Shown here: positions 1 to 6,004 of the stretch, piece after piece
How the letters are laid out: the number at the start of each line of letters is the position of its first letter
How positions within the stretch are numbered: position 1 is the stretch's first letter
From: Candidatus Thiodiazotropha taylori
GTDB lineage: Bacteria; Pseudomonadota; Gammaproteobacteria; Chromatiales; Chromatiaceae
Assembly: GCA_019100305.1 (NCBI GenBank)
Contig: JAHRHW010000170.1
Location: 1-8,885, forward strand
Direction: 5' to 3'
Length of the DNA: 8,885 nt
The notes under the pieces: model-generated
Told to the model about the DNA's origin: nothing
Seen by the model: only the letters and a program-made list of their open reading frames with translations
Database searches by the model: none
Translations under genes and position numbers: made by a program

Positions 1-708
1 GAGGAACTTCTTTTTACCATCCATTTCGACCCCCAGGCCATCGAGCATGGTAAAAAGATCGTCAATGATGATTTCGGAGATATGCTGGCCATCACGCAGT
101 GACTCATCAAGATCACTGTTCATCGCCAGCATACAGGCCAGTGCTCCAATCAGATTCAACTCATCCAGTGCACTCTCAGACGAATCCAGGGAGTGGCTGT
201 CAGAGGACGGTGTCAGCAACTGGCTGTCGGGGGATGACGTCAGTGGTTGACTGTCCGGGGAAGGATCGGTCGACACACCGGGTTTGATACCGATCCTGTC
301 GCACATCTGGTGCAGATCTTCATGATAAAAACTGATATTCGAGGGGTAGTTGTAGGCATTGGTACCCTTATCGACAGAGAGGCCGATGAGCAACTCATCG
401 TCGAACACCAGAAATTTCTGAAACAGCTCTTCTCTGACGACCCCATTGATACTCATGTGGTGATCGATCAGTGCACTGTTACAGGTTACCGGCAGGCCCC
501 GCTTCAGTTCATTGACATCCGCTGGATAGAGTCTGAGATAGCCATCCACGTAGACCCGCTCGTAGGAGCGCTCCTGCACCTCGACTGAAGCAAATCCGGC
601 AAAATGGAGATAGAGCTCTTCCATCTCACGCAGAATCTTTTCATCGCCAACAAAACGGCAGGCATCATTCCAAGATAGAAAACTCTCGTCATCGTTGGCA
701 ATCGTCAT
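1..708 (-). CDS. Uncharacterised protein with SPDSQxLT repeat linker (C-terminus outside window)
   Basis: I do not recognise this family. The minus strand is open from the ATG at 708 to the window edge, giving 236 residues with no stop. The start is supported by a purine-rich AGGAGAAGG ribosome binding site seven or so bases upstream (about 716-724). The N-terminal part (residues 1-145) looks like a compact cytosolic domain with alternating acidic and hydrophobic stretches and no signal peptide or membrane segment. Residues 149-175 are three 9-residue repeats of the type (S/P)SPDSQxLT, a likely flexible linker. Residues 182-236 look like a helical C-terminal domain (LIGALACMLAMNSD, then SEIIIDDLFTMLDGLG). 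This two-domain-plus-linker layout is what I see; function is unknown. It is transcribed away from the large gap that separates it from sdaA, so it is not in an operon with sdaA. Confidence 0.75.
   Translation of the reverse strand, partial: MTIANDDESFLSWNDACRFVGDEKILREMEELYLHFAGFASVEVQERSYERVYVDGYLRLYPADVNELKRGLPVTCNSALIDHHMSINGVVREELFQKFLVFDDELLIGLSVDKGTNAYNYPSNISFYHEDLHQMCDRIGIKPGVSTDPSPDSQPLTSSPDSQLLTPSSDSHSLDSSESALDELNLIGALACMLAMNSDLDESLRDGQHISEIIIDDLFTMLDGLGVEMDGKKKFL
184..264 (-). repeat. Three 27-bp tandem repeats coding a Ser/Pro/Asp linker
   Basis: Three consecutive 27-nt units encode PSPDSQPLT, SSPDSQLLT and PSSDSHSLD. The second and third have drifted at both DNA and protein level but keep the PDS/SDS core and the leucine. 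The period is an exact multiple of three, so copy number could change without breaking the frame. The likely role is a disordered spacer between the two folded parts of the host protein. Confidence 0.75.
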
Positions 709-756
709 GGTGCATCCTTCTCCTCTCCAACTGCAGACCCGACAGCAGTGCAACTG

Positions 757-785
757 ATTTTAATCGCTAATCAGAAGCAAGCAAA
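757..785 (-). promoter_or_regulatory. Candidate sigma-70 promoter for the 1-708 gene
   Basis: On the minus strand a -10-like TAAAAT (762-757) sits 17 bp from a weak -35-like TTTGCT (785-780). The implied start lies about 40 bases before the ATG at 708. The -10 is good and the -35 matches only three of six positions, so this is a plausible but unproven assignment. Confidence 0.3.
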
Positions 786-916
786 TCAGATTTTTCTAGC
801 CCGATGATGCAATCGTCGATTTTCAGCCAGAGTAAGGCTAGCTGCAGCAGACGGTTGCAGACCTGAATTGTACTTACATAAGTCATTTACGCCCAAAGAA
901 GTTAGGCTACCCAGAG

Positions 917-983
917 AATCACCGCAAAATGCCGCGAAAAACACTTACACAGAGGAGTCTATTTGCGAAGATTTGCGGTGATT
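917..983. repeat. 12-bp perfect inverted repeat
   Basis: AATCACCGCAAA at 917-928 is the exact reverse complement of TTTGCGGTGATT at 972-983, with a 43-bp spacer. A second nested-offset pair, CCGCGAA (932-938) and TTCGCGG (992-998), also matches perfectly. The element lies between genes and could fold as a large imperfect cruciform or RNA hairpin. It is not followed by a U tract, so a simple terminator is unlikely. Similar TTTGCGG-type phrases occur as dispersed intergenic repeats in many environmental proteobacteria (general recollection, not checked). Confidence 0.7.
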
Positions 984-1000
984 GGCGTACATTCGCGGTT
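961..1000 (+). repeat. Four imperfect 10-bp tandem units (ATTtGCGnnn)
   Basis: Four contiguous units read ATTTGCGAAG, ATTTGCGGTG, ATTGGCGTAC and ATTCGCGGTT. Each keeps ATT in positions 1-3 and GCG in positions 5-7. The 10-bp period is close to one DNA turn, so the same face is presented each time. The unit array overlaps the right arm of the inverted repeat. Confidence 0.7.
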
Positions 1001-1059
1001 TGTTCTCTTATGACCTGTTGCGCCTGATAAAAACGCCACGGGGTACAATAAGGTAACGA

Positions 1060-2436
1060 TCAGCACTCTACTAGGTTCACCGCCAGACCGCCCCGTGACG
1101 TCTCTTTGTACTTTGTCTGCATGTCGGCGCCCGTCTCCTGCATGGTCTTGATCACCTTGTCGAGGGAGACAAAATGGGAACCATCCCCTCGCAAGGCCAT
1201 TCGCGCCGCATTGATCGCCTTCACCGCCCCCATGGCATTGCGTTCAATACAAGGTACCTGGACCAATCCACCCACCGGGTCACAGGTCAGGCCCAGATTG
1301 TGCTCCATACCGATCTCGGCCGCATTCTCAACCTGTTGCGGGGTACCTCCCAGTACCTCCGTCAGGGCACCGGCCGCCATTGAACAGGCGGAACCCACTT
1401 CCCCCTGGCAACCCACCTCGGCACCGGATATGGAGGCGTTCTCCTTATAGAGAATGCCGATCGCACCGGCACACAACAGAAAACGCACCACACCCTCTTC
1501 ATTGGCGCCCGGGGAGTAACGCCAATAGTAGTGGAGTACCGCCGGGATAATCCCTGCCGCCCCATTGGTTGGCGCTGTAACAACCCGGCCGCCGGCAGCA
1601 TTCTCTTCATTCACCGCCAGGGCAAACAGATTGACCCAATCCATGGTACCCAGGGGTACGGTGGTCAGTTCAGCATCATGACTCAGTTGACGAAACAGTC
1701 TTGGCGCTCTGCGCTTGACCTTGAGACCGCCTGGCAATAGCCCTTCCGTTTCACAGCCCTTCTCGACACACTGCTGCATCACATGCCAGATACCCAGCAA
1801 TTTCTGGTTGATCTCGGCCTTATCCCGCCAGGCCAACTCATTTTCAAGCATCAGCTGACTGATGGATAAGCCGTTGGCCTCACACTGATCGAGTAACTCC
1901 CGGCCGCTTTTAAAAGGGTATTTCAACTCAGTCTGCTGCTCGACAATCTGCGGCTCACCCTGCTCATCGGTCTGCACCACAAATCCACCACCTACCGAGT
2001 AGAACTCGCCGCGCTTGACAGGCTCACCCGCCTCATCCAGTGCCGTGAACAGCATGCCATTGGGATGCAGGCCCAGCTGTTTGCGGCGAAAGAAGACCAG
2101 GTCACGCTCAGGGTCCAGCTCGATCACCTGCCCCCCATGGAGCTCGATCTGCCGCTCCACCCGCACCCGATCCATGCGCAACGGAATCGCATCCACCTCA
2201 ACCTCTTCCGGGGTCTCACCCTGCAGCCCGAGGATCACCGCCTTATCCGTTCCATGACCTTTGCCGGTTGCCCCAAGGGAACCGTATAGCTCTATCTTCA
2301 GCCTGCGTGTACCACTCAACAGGCCAGCCTCATCGAGTTGCTCGATAAAGCGCTTTGCAGCCAGCATCGGCCCTACCGTGTGGGAACTGGAGGGTCCGAT
2401 GCCGATTTTGAATAGATCGAACACACTGACCGACAT
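1060..2436 (-). CDS. sdaA: L-serine ammonia-lyase (L-serine deaminase), single-chain [4Fe-4S] type
   Basis: Converts L-serine to pyruvate and ammonia in the cytosol using a [4Fe-4S] cluster rather than PLP. The N-terminal beta domain carries the GPSSSHTVGPMLAA motif near the start; the C-terminal alpha domain carries the cluster cysteines. From the ATG at 2436 the protein is 458 residues, and the cysteines fall at 343 (VGCQGEVG), 385 (LTCDPVGG) and 396 (VPCIERN). The last residue is Cys458. This matches the type 2 enzyme of Legionella pneumophila, where the C-terminal cysteine reaches into the active site and acts as a tethered inhibitor. I chose ATG 2436 over the GTG at 2442 because the AGGAG at 2448-2444 is seven bases from the ATG but only about one from the GTG. 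E. coli SdaA/SdaB are close in length. It stands alone, flanked by long gaps on both sides. Confidence 0.96.
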   Translation of the reverse strand: MSVSVFDLFKIGIGPSSSHTVGPMLAAKRFIEQLDEAGLLSGTRRLKIELYGSLGATGKGHGTDKAVILGLQGETPEEVEVDAIPLRMDRVRVERQIELHGGQVIELDPERDLVFFRRKQLGLHPNGMLFTALDEAGEPVKRGEFYSVGGGFVVQTDEQGEPQIVEQQTELKYPFKSGRELLDQCEANGLSISQLMLENELAWRDKAEINQKLLGIWHVMQQCVEKGCETEGLLPGGLKVKRRAPRLFRQLSHDAELTTVPLGTMDWVNLFALAVNEENAAGGRVVTAPTNGAAGIIPAVLHYYWRYSPGANEEGVVRFLLCAGAIGILYKENASISGAEVGCQGEVGSACSMAAGALTEVLGGTPQQVENAAEIGMEHNLGLTCDPVGGLVQVPCIERNAMGAVKAINAARMALRGDGSHFVSLDKVIKTMQETGADMQTKYKETSRGGLAVNLVEC

Positions 2437-2442
2437 GATCAC

Positions 2443-2447
2443 TCTCC
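2443..2447 (-). promoter_or_regulatory. Ribosome binding site deciding the sdaA start
   Basis: The minus-strand AGGAGA lies seven bases from the ATG at 2436 and is almost in contact with the upstream GTG at 2442. The spacing supports the ATG, which also gives the family-typical 458-residue length. Confidence 0.65.
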
Positions 2448-2586
2448 TTTCACTTCTAGAGTCGATAAGATCTCACAACCAGCAGTGACAATATACCTAC
2501 ATTGAGCGCAGTTTGGCGCAATCCTTTGTGAATAGTTAAAACCCTGCCCTCCACTGACCAGCCTCTCATATCGAATGCCTCAATAC

Positions 2587-2627
2587 ACCTGTAGCTCTAC
2601 CCATATTTACTATCCCTGCATACAGGT
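2587..2627. promoter_or_regulatory. Widely spaced inverted repeat upstream of the HAD gene
   Basis: ACCTGTA (2587-2593) and TACAGGT (2621-2627) form a perfect 7-bp inverted repeat with centres 34 bp apart, about three helical turns. The right arm touches a -10-like TAAAAT at 2627-2632, which could serve the plus-strand hydrolase. A regulator binding both arms is possible, but 7-bp arms can arise by chance. Confidence 0.3.
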
Positions 2628-2674
2628 AAAATAGACCACCGAACAAAGATACTTCACACTTATCCGTTGTAAAA

Positions 2675-3370
2675 ATGAAAACCACTTACAAAGCTATCCT
2701 GTTTGACCTTTTTGGCACTCTGCTGAGTGTCTCCAAGGCAGCAAAGGGGCAGGGCCAATTTACCGCAGACATACTTGGCTTGGATCGCCAGGCCTGGAAT
2801 CAGGCGTGCTTCAGTGAACACCATGACATTGTTAGTAGAACTGACCACCTGGAGATCGTCAGACGCATTGCCCACAGTCTCGATCCATCAATCCCGCTCG
2901 AAAAAGTCCGTCAGGCGACCGATGCGCGACAGTTGCGGTTCGATACAGCACTGCTCGAAATCGAACCTGGCATCCTGACGATTCTGCAGGAGTTGAAACA
3001 GCAGGGCTTCATCCTGGGATTAATCTCAAATGCATCAACCGGTGAGGTCAGCGCCTGGCCGGAGTCCCCCCTTGCCCCCCTGTTCACCAGTGTGCACTTC
3101 AGCTGCCAGCAGGGTGTGCAGAAACCGGATCCGGAAATCTATCAGATGGCCTTGGCCGAATTGGCGATCACTGCCGACTCGGCACTGTTTATCGGCGACG
3201 GCAGCAGCGAGGAACACAGTGGTGCCGAGGCCTGTAACATCGACAGCCTGCTGGTGACCTATTTTCTCGACACGAGCGATGCCCATGAGCTCAATAGACG
3301 AGAAAAGGGATCCAAAGGCCGTATTGGACATATTCGGGAGCTTTTGAAAATGGTATCTCCCAAAATCTGA
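2675..3370 (+). CDS. HAD-superfamily hydrolase
   Basis: A 231-residue cytosolic haloacid-dehalogenase-like hydrolase, probably a phosphatase on a small phosphorylated metabolite; substrate cannot be read from sequence. The core motifs are in order: motif I FDLFGT with nucleophile Asp11, a cap domain of mainly helices (about 20-90), motif II LISNAS with Ser118, motif III with Lys150 in QKPDPEIY, and motif IV IGDGSSEEHSGA with Asp175. The second Asp of the usual DxDGT motif I is replaced by Phe13, which is common in FDLFGT-type members and may mean a different acid/base arrangement. The ATG lacks an obvious Shine-Dalgarno sequence, but no better in-frame start precedes motif I. It stands alone on the plus strand between sdaA, which is divergent, and a convergent gene. 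Confidence 0.9.
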   Translation: MKTTYKAILFDLFGTLLSVSKAAKGQGQFTADILGLDRQAWNQACFSEHHDIVSRTDHLEIVRRIAHSLDPSIPLEKVRQATDARQLRFDTALLEIEPGILTILQELKQQGFILGLISNASTGEVSAWPESPLAPLFTSVHFSCQQGVQKPDPEIYQMALAELAITADSALFIGDGSSEEHSGAEACNIDSLLVTYFLDTSDAHELNRREKGSKGRIGHIRELLKMVSPKI

Positions 3371-3389
3371 CTAAATCGCTATGATCTCC

Positions 3390-3411
3390 AGCGGTTCCAC
3401 AACAAACCGCT
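3390..3411. repeat. Short hairpin after the HAD gene
   Basis: AGCGGTT (3390-3396) pairs perfectly with AACCGCT (3405-3411) across an 8-nt loop, 20 bases after the hydrolase stop codon. No strong U tract follows, so at most it is a weak terminator or a 3'-end protecting stem. Confidence 0.35.
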
Positions 3412-3489
3412 TACTGATTGACTGGGAAAACAGGCATTCACGGGACAATCAATTTACCGACCTATTCAATACGATAGTTTGGGAATCAA

Positions 3490-3515
3490 AAAAGGCAGCA
3501 CGTTGGCTGCCTTTT
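3490..3515. terminator. Bidirectional intrinsic terminator
   Basis: AAAAGGCAGC (3490-3499) pairs perfectly with GCTGCCTTTT (3506-3515) around a 6-nt loop. On the minus strand the stem is followed by a run of six T and begins 22 bases after the stop of the Spy/CpxP-like gene, so it best serves that gene. Read on the plus strand it has only four T and could also stop transcripts from the hydrolase gene. Confidence 0.85.
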
Positions 3516-3536
3516 GCTGAAGTCTATTATGCGGCC

Positions 3537-3952
3537 TTACTTTGCGGCCACCATCGCGGTCACCTGACTCCACTGTGCATCGTCAAGAATCTCCATCATC
3601 CGATCACGGCAACGGGTTTTACTTGCCGCTTCGGCCATACTGTTGATCTCATCAGCACTGACTCCATCCAGCGATGCCTGAGCCATCTTCTTTTCGCCCT
3701 CAATGACTGACATGACCATCTCATGCATCTTTGAATGATTTTGTTTTTTCCACTCCATGACCTGCGCCATCTGTGCATCACTGAGTTTCAGTTGCTGGGA
3801 GTTTTTACTAATGAAAGAGACATAGTTGGGTACAGGATTGGCATGCGCCATATGTTTCATGAACTGCCCTTTGCCCATGTTCCCGGCTTGTGCCACAGAG
3901 AGACTGAAAAACAGGGCGATGAGTAACAGAATGGTAATTTTTTTATTGACAT
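3537..3952 (-). CDS. Spy/CpxP-like periplasmic protein with frame slip at the signal peptide
   Basis: A small, helical, Met/His-rich protein resembling the Spy/CpxP (LTxxQ) family of periplasmic chaperone or stress proteins. The mature part begins GNMGKGQFMKHMAHANPVP and has two LTxxQ-like motifs, LKLSDAQ and LDDAQ, one near each end, as in the family. The frame is open upstream of a GTG at 3896 into a hydrophobic signal peptide (KKITILLLIALFF then AQA before the cleavage site), but no ATG, GTG or TTG occurs upstream in that frame before a stop at 3963-3965. The ATG at 3952 would supply MSIKK if one A were added to the A7 run (T7 at 3938-3944 on the plus strand), giving a 138-residue precursor. 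The span is therefore not a multiple of three. The alternatives are a GTG start at 3896 without a signal peptide, a sequencing error, phase variation or slippage. A GAGG directly abuts the ATG, which is poor spacing. Role: inferred envelope or metal stress. Confidence 0.65.
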
Positions 3953-3979
3953 CCTCACATAATCAAAACACAAACAGAG

Positions 3980-4000
3980 CTATCGCCTATCAACGCTATC
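3980..4000. repeat. Three CTATC direct repeats upstream of the Spy-like gene
   Basis: CTATC occurs at 3980-3984, 3987-3991 and 3996-4000; the outer two extend to GCTATCG at 3979-3985 and 3995-4001. They read GATAG on the coding strand and lie within 30-50 bases of the presumed start, where a response-regulator site might be. A palindromic TTTATAAA follows at 4002-4009. This is suggestive only. Confidence 0.25.
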
Positions 4001-4135
4001 GTTTATAAAACTCCTAGGCATTGTCATTTATCAATCGTCCGGTAAACCATCTCCCTACCACTGGACCGAGCTTTACTGGGTGTAGCCAATAGAGGCTGCT
4101 CAAGCTCTAGAGTAAATGCCGTCGGCTCAACTGAC

Positions 4136-4507
4136 TTAACGATACCGCCGGTTGGGCGATGCCCCTGGGCCACCTCGCGGACCGGGCGGATTCTCCCAGT
4201 TGGTGCCAGGGCCGCCTCTGGGTCCTGGCGGGTTGTTGTCCCGGTCGTAACGATAGCGGGGATAGGAGCGTTTGTAATGCCAGTTGGATCCTGGACCACC
4301 GATCGGTCCGGGTGGGTTTGAGCGATAGGGGTAGCGGCGATCGGGAGAGGCACCCGGTCCACCTGCAGGTCCCGGGGGATTCTCCCAGTTGGTCCCTGGC
4401 CCGCCTACCGGACCAGGTGGATTATTATCCAGATCCTTGGCTGAAACCAAGCTGGCTGTAAGAAACAACACAACCACGATGGCGATCTCCCGGTAATTCC
4501 TGACCAC
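4136..4507 (-). CDS. Secreted Pro/Gly-rich repeat protein (NPPGPxGGPG repeats)
   Basis: Unrecognised function. The 123-residue product starts with a clear Sec signal peptide (hydrophobic IAIVVVLFLTASL, likely cleaved after VSA at residue 23). The whole mature part is five repeats of NPPGPxGGPG, starting at residues 29, 43, 64, 92 and 106. Two repeats end in (T)NWE and two in ASP(D/N)RR, and they form two near-identical pairs flanking a central copy followed by an Arg/Tyr-rich spacer (YKRSYPRYRYDRD). There is no cysteine, membrane anchor or lipobox, so it should be released into the periplasm or outside. The start is a GTG at 4507 with an AAGGGGG about six bases upstream, which is a good Shine-Dalgarno. 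Collagen-like Gly-x-y periodicity is not kept, so a triple helix is not implied. It follows the ABM-like gene by 74 bp on the same strand. Confidence 0.8.
   Translation of the reverse strand: MVRNYREIAIVVVLFLTASLVSAKDLDNNPPGPVGGPGTNWENPPGPAGGPGASPDRRYPYRSNPPGPIGGPGSNWHYKRSYPRYRYDRDNNPPGPRGGPGTNWENPPGPRGGPGASPNRRYR
4139..4423 (-). repeat. Tandem NPPGPxGGPG coding repeats
   Basis: Five copies of a roughly 14-residue (42-bp) core lie within 285 bp, separated by variable Arg/Tyr-rich spacers. The 16-base string at 4189-4204 recurs at 4379-4394, 190 bp away, matching a duplication of the two-repeat block. Codon choice differs between copies elsewhere, so the duplication is not recent along its whole length. 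Confidence 0.8.
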
Positions 4508-4581
4508 TAAACACCCCCTTGTCCGTCAATCTTGTTATTTCCCTGTCAAAGCATAGACGATGGATTATCAAGCACAAGCGA

Positions 4582-4992
4582 TCACTCCGGTACACCCTGC
4601 CACAACATCTCATAGCCCACTTCATAGGTATCGTCACAAAAATCGGCCAAGGCGGAGAACTTCTCCTTGAACAATCGATCCGCATGGGAACGCTCATGCT
4701 GGTCGAAAGATTGCCAGAAGGTTACGATCACAATATCGCCCATGTTCTGGTTGACCCGCTTGTTCTTATGGCTGTCATCTGAACCGACACTGCCCTCTTC
4801 CGAGACAAATCCGGCATTGCGGTAGACCTGACCACCAATGAATCCACCATTATCATCGCCATAGTTGTTCTTCACCACATTGCACATCTCCCCAAGCAGC
4901 AGTTCCACATCCTCAACGCTGACGCCTGACTTGAGATCAACCACATTGAACAACATGACACAACCGAAGGGAATTTCTATTGGATGAAACAT
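4582..4992 (-). CDS. Small cytosolic protein with possible ABM-like dimeric alpha/beta-barrel fold
   Basis: A 136-residue protein with no signal peptide or membrane segment. Its predicted order is beta (CVMLFNVVDLK), helix (SVEDVELLLGEMCNVV), beta (GGFIGGQVYRNAGF), an acidic/lysine loop (EEGSVGSDDSHKNKR), beta (GDIVIVTFWQSFDQHERSH), helix and a final beta (YEVGYEMLWQG). The order and the FWQSFDQHERSH segment resemble antibiotic-biosynthesis-monooxygenase/ferredoxin-like small proteins, which often dimerise. I assign only the fold, not a reaction. The ATG at 4992 has a good AGGAG five to six bases upstream. It is the first of three same-strand small genes; the 74-bp gap to the next leaves an operon possible. 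Confidence 0.75.
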   Translation of the reverse strand: MFHPIEIPFGCVMLFNVVDLKSGVSVEDVELLLGEMCNVVKNNYGDDNGGFIGGQVYRNAGFVSEEGSVGSDDSHKNKRVNQNMGDIVIVTFWQSFDQHERSHADRLFKEKFSALADFCDDTYEVGYEMLWQGVPE

Positions 4993-5130
4993 CTGTACTC
5001 CTCTCTCTACGAATGCTCTGGAACAAGCAGCATAGGCGACTCTGCTTGGATAATTAACACTGCCATGAGTAAGTTAACTAAGTTTCACTTTGTTCAACTT
5101 GATTCTGCACATCCTCTGATGACCATTAAC

Positions 5131-5158
5131 TGTAAATAGAGCGGGCCCCTTCTATACT
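5131..5158 (+). promoter_or_regulatory. Candidate sigma-70 promoter for the wall-binding protein
   Basis: TATACT (5153-5158) matches five of six -10 bases and lies 16 bp after a weak -35-like TGTAAA (5131-5136). The predicted start would be about 30 bases before the ATG at 5195. Confidence 0.35.
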
Positions 5159-5194
5159 ACCGAAATATCCCAATTGGTTGTCACGGAGAAACTG

Positions 5195-5998
5195 ATGGAG
5201 CCCAGATTAAATAGGCTGATCAAGTACGGCTCGAGAGGTGATGATGTGGTTCAGGTTCAGCAATCTCTGAATCGAGCCGTTTCGAGCAAACCCGAGTTGA
5301 TCCCTGATGGTATCTTTGGCGCCAAATCGGCCGCCAGAGCGGAACAGTTCCAACGCAGCAATCAACTGACCGCTGACGGCATTGTCGGGCCGAAGACCTG
5401 GGCAAAGCTGCTTGCTTTCCTGCAAAACCTTGTTGACACACCACCAACCGACAAAGACAAGCATAAAGGGATTCGCCAACGAGTCCTGAATGAGGCGGGA
5501 AAACTCGTAGGTACAGTCGACTTCTCAAAACTGATTGGCGGTAGGCCGAAAGGTATCGATGTAGTCAAAACCATCTTTAAGGAAGCCGCGAATGTCACCC
5601 TGCAGGATGACAACTTCAAAGACCCTTTCACCAAGGTATGGAGCCCGCAGCCTTTTATCAGTGGCCAGAGAAAGAGCTGGTGCGGGATATTCTGTGTCTA
5701 CTGTTATCGCAAGGCAGGTATAAGCACTGTCAGGTGGAACCTGAACATCGGCGCCCCGGTTGGTAACATCGGCTTGAACAGCTGGAGCACAGAGTTCGTC
5801 CAGGCGATCAAACTGGCTGACATTGGTGCGGTTGCCACCCGCCAGCACCATTTCCTCATCGAAAAGGTCGATCCGGGCAACCCGTTCACACCAAGGCTGA
5901 ATACCATCGATGGTAATCTGTTAGCAGGAAGGATCCAGAGACGCAGCGGCTACCACCAGGTTGGCAAGGATAATTTCAACTATTACTCATTGAAGTAG
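5195..5998 (+). CDS. Peptidoglycan-binding protein with C-terminal cysteine-peptidase-like domain
   Basis: A 267-residue protein from the ATG at 5195, predicted to bind and probably cleave peptidoglycan. Residues 8-74 form a PG_binding_1-type domain (LIKYGSRGDDVVQVQQSLN, then DGIFGAKSAARAEQFQ and DGIVGPKTWAKLL). A linker to about residue 150 follows. The C-terminal domain resembles CHAP/NlpC-P60-like amidases: candidate Cys163 in SWCGIFCVYC, candidate His218 or His219 in QHHFLIEKV, and Asp239/Asn241 in TIDGN. No signal peptide or membrane segment is visible, so export would need another route (holin, lysis or a secretion machine) or it acts inside. The start ATG has a GGAG six bases upstream; the in-frame TTG at 5174 has no such site. 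It has no phage neighbours here. The domain assignment is by motif recognition; catalysis is inferred. Confidence 0.78.
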   Translation: MEPRLNRLIKYGSRGDDVVQVQQSLNRAVSSKPELIPDGIFGAKSAARAEQFQRSNQLTADGIVGPKTWAKLLAFLQNLVDTPPTDKDKHKGIRQRVLNEAGKLVGTVDFSKLIGGRPKGIDVVKTIFKEAANVTLQDDNFKDPFTKVWSPQPFISGQRKSWCGIFCVYCYRKAGISTVRWNLNIGAPVGNIGLNSWSTEFVQAIKLADIGAVATRQHHFLIEKVDPGNPFTPRLNTIDGNLLAGRIQRRSGYHQVGKDNFNYYSLK

Positions 5999-6004
5999 CG
6001 ATAG

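Larger units (their letters stand above)
709..1059. other. Gene-free gap with promoter-like and repeat structure
   Basis: This 351-bp gap lies between the starts and ends of two minus-strand genes. No convincing coding frame was seen. From the high-coordinate side it holds the inverted repeat and 10-bp repeat ladder (917-1000). Closer to the unrecognised gene it holds a short inverted repeat, CTGATT (754-759) and AATCAG (769-774), and a candidate promoter. No clear U-tailed terminator for sdaA was seen in it. Confidence 0.6.

Noticed and set aside
247..588. Plus-strand open frame opposite the first gene
   Set aside because: The minus strand is open for 236 codons from an ATG with a strong ribosome binding site; the plus frame is its shadow.
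3381..3710. Plus-strand open frame after the HAD gene
   Set aside because: It runs through the terminator hairpin and opposite the Spy-like coding frame, with no ribosome binding site.
4024..4362. Long open frame overlapping the NPPGPxGGPG repeat gene
   Set aside because: It is a frame shadow of the repetitive Pro/Gly codons. It has no signal peptide or ribosome binding site, whereas the 4136-4507 frame has both and is regularly repetitive.
4139..4423. CRISPR-like or collagen interpretation of the repeats
   Set aside because: The repeats are in-frame coding units of unequal spacing, not direct repeats with unique spacers, and the strict Gly-x-y period of collagen is not kept.
5174..5194. 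TTG start for the peptidoglycan-binding protein
   Set aside because: The ATG at 5195 has a GGAG at ideal spacing; the TTG has none.
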